Source of the DNA: Coprobacter tertius
GTDB taxonomy: Bacteria; Bacteroidota; Bacteroidia; Bacteroidales; Coprobacteraceae
Direction of reading: 5' to 3'
Assembly (NCBI RefSeq): GCF_024330105.1
Contig: NZ_JANDHW010000017.1
Span: forward strand, 1-45,596
Length of the DNA: 45,596 bases
Shown: in pieces, positions 45,242 through 45,596 of the stretch
How the letters are laid out: each line of letters begins with the position of its first letter
How positions within the stretch are numbered: the first letter of the stretch is position 1
Made by a program: the position numbers and the translations under genes
Notes under the pieces: model-generated
The model's input: the letters and a program-made list of their open reading frames with translations, nothing else
Told to the model about the DNA's origin: nothing
The model's database searches: none

Positions 45242-45279
45242 TGTAGAAGAAATCTACAACATTGTAGAAATTTTCTACA
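45242..45279. promoter_or_regulatory. Two TGTAGA...TCTACA dyads (candidate activator sites)
   Basis: TGTAGA-N5-TCTACA at 45242-45258 and again at 45263-45279, 21 bp apart start to start, so both face the same side of the helix. They lie about 75-115 bp upstream of the promoter candidate at 45351-45372, normal for an NtrC-type enhancer. The second dyad, followed by a T run, could alternatively be the terminator of the regulator gene. Confidence 0.55.
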
Positions 45280-45350
45280 TTTTTTATATCTACCTCCAAC
45301 GAAATAAAAACATATATATTTCTGAATATCTGACATTTAACAACATATCA

Positions 45351-45372
45351 TAACTTTGGCATCCACTTTGAA
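45351..45372 (+). promoter_or_regulatory. Composite promoter candidate of the repeat-protein gene
   Basis: Two readings overlap. TTGGCATCCACTTTGAA (45356-45372) has the sigma-54 -24 element and correct spacing, but -12 reads TTTGA instead of TTGC. TAACTTTG (45351-45358) is a perfect -7 box of the main sigma factor but has a poor -33. The start would be near 45382 or 45364. Confidence 0.45.
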
Positions 45373-45430
45373 ATATATCAAGCAAAGACAAACAACAAAA
45401 GAATCTATAAACTTCTAACCATTCTGAATT

Positions 45431-45596
45431 ATGAAAAAGTTAATTTTATCAGTCGCAACATTTATGTTCATTTGCAGTTTCTCATCAGTAGTAAACGCAC
45501 AGGACCCCGTTAAACCGTGTCCTACCGAACAGAAAAAAGATTCTACCGATAATAAAAAACAAACTCCGGAAGAACCTAAGAAAGATGCCGGATCAA
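45431..45596 (+). CDS. Secreted 38-residue tandem-repeat protein, 5' end (partial)
   Basis: ATG at 45431; the frame is open to the end of the window. A signal peptide of about 23 residues (MKKLILSVATFMFICSF to V-V-N-A) precedes Gln-Asp-Pro-Val, so the mature protein starts with the first residues of the repeat unit. An N-terminal Gln after signal peptidase I cleavage is common in Bacteroidetes and can become pyroglutamate. One unit is visible, with P-C-P and a Lys/Glu/Asp-rich stretch. It lies 226 nt after the NtrC-type regulator. Homologous to the gene end at 1-408. Confidence 0.85.
   Translation, partial: MKKLILSVATFMFICSFSSVVNAQDPVKPCPTEQKKDSTDNKKQTPEEPKKDAGS
45542..45596 (+). repeat. 55-bp terminal overlap with the window start
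   Basis: The last 55 bases equal bases 1-55. Both lie inside the 114-bp repeat unit. Fifty-five is a common assembler k-mer size, so this probably marks a graph break in a repeat. Confidence 0.9.

Overview
The window looks like a chromosomal contig from an AT-rich member of the Bacteroidales, perhaps near Coprobacter or Barnesiella (genus level is a guess). The reasons are many promoters of the Bacteroidetes type (TTTG or TTG, about 20 bp, TAnnTTTG), start codons without clear Shine-Dalgarno sequences, families typical of the group (DUF4988 and Big_2 surface lipoproteins, LytS/LytTR pairs, a CAD-like CarB, a eukaryote-like GlgB), and a tRNA-Lys without an encoded CCA. There is no replication or mobilisation gene, phage or CRISPR array.

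Layout. 1-408 is the 3' end of a gene made of 38-residue tandem repeats. 612-9417 holds ispD-recG, a methyltransferase, an M23/LysM peptidase and carB, the last behind a leader peptide and terminator that look like an attenuator. 9607-11310 is a GC-rich surface lipoprotein gene on the minus strand, with a leader ORF ending in (Thr-His)n encoded by an (AC)n microsatellite. 12279-13961 is an AAE-family transporter with a terminator in its leader. 14151-20596 is a six-gene operon: TolC-like protein, adaptor, ABC ATPase, permease, LytS kinase, LytTR regulator. 20670-23332 is a second copy of the (AC)n leader plus surface lipoprotein arrangement, followed by a broken LytTR fragment. 23551-29937 holds a small unknown protein, a BSP-family lipoprotein peptidase, an ECF sigma factor, an acyltransferase, Tag, and intact and broken DUF418 genes. 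29948-34563 is a redox cluster on the minus strand with two promoters that share a 56-bp upstream element; its aldo/keto reductase is frameshifted. 35007-40961 is mostly housekeeping: tRNA-Lys, a YycJ-type hydrolase, two RNA methyltransferases, a YhcH protein and glgB. 41333-45596 has a hybrid kinase with REC and Hpt domains, an NtrC-type activator, paired dyads, and the 5' end of another 38-residue-repeat gene.

The main leads are: (1) a kinase plus sigma-54 activator next to a secreted Cys-containing repeat polypeptide, possibly with its own activator sites and a sigma-54 promoter; (2) two copies of a promoter, (Thr-His)n leader ORF, hairpin and lipoprotein cassette, possibly phase-variable; (3) a pyrBI-like UTP-sensing attenuator before carB; (4) a two-promoter redox regulon with matching half-sites. 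The first and last 55 bases of the window are identical. I read this as an assembly break inside the repeat family, not as circularity.
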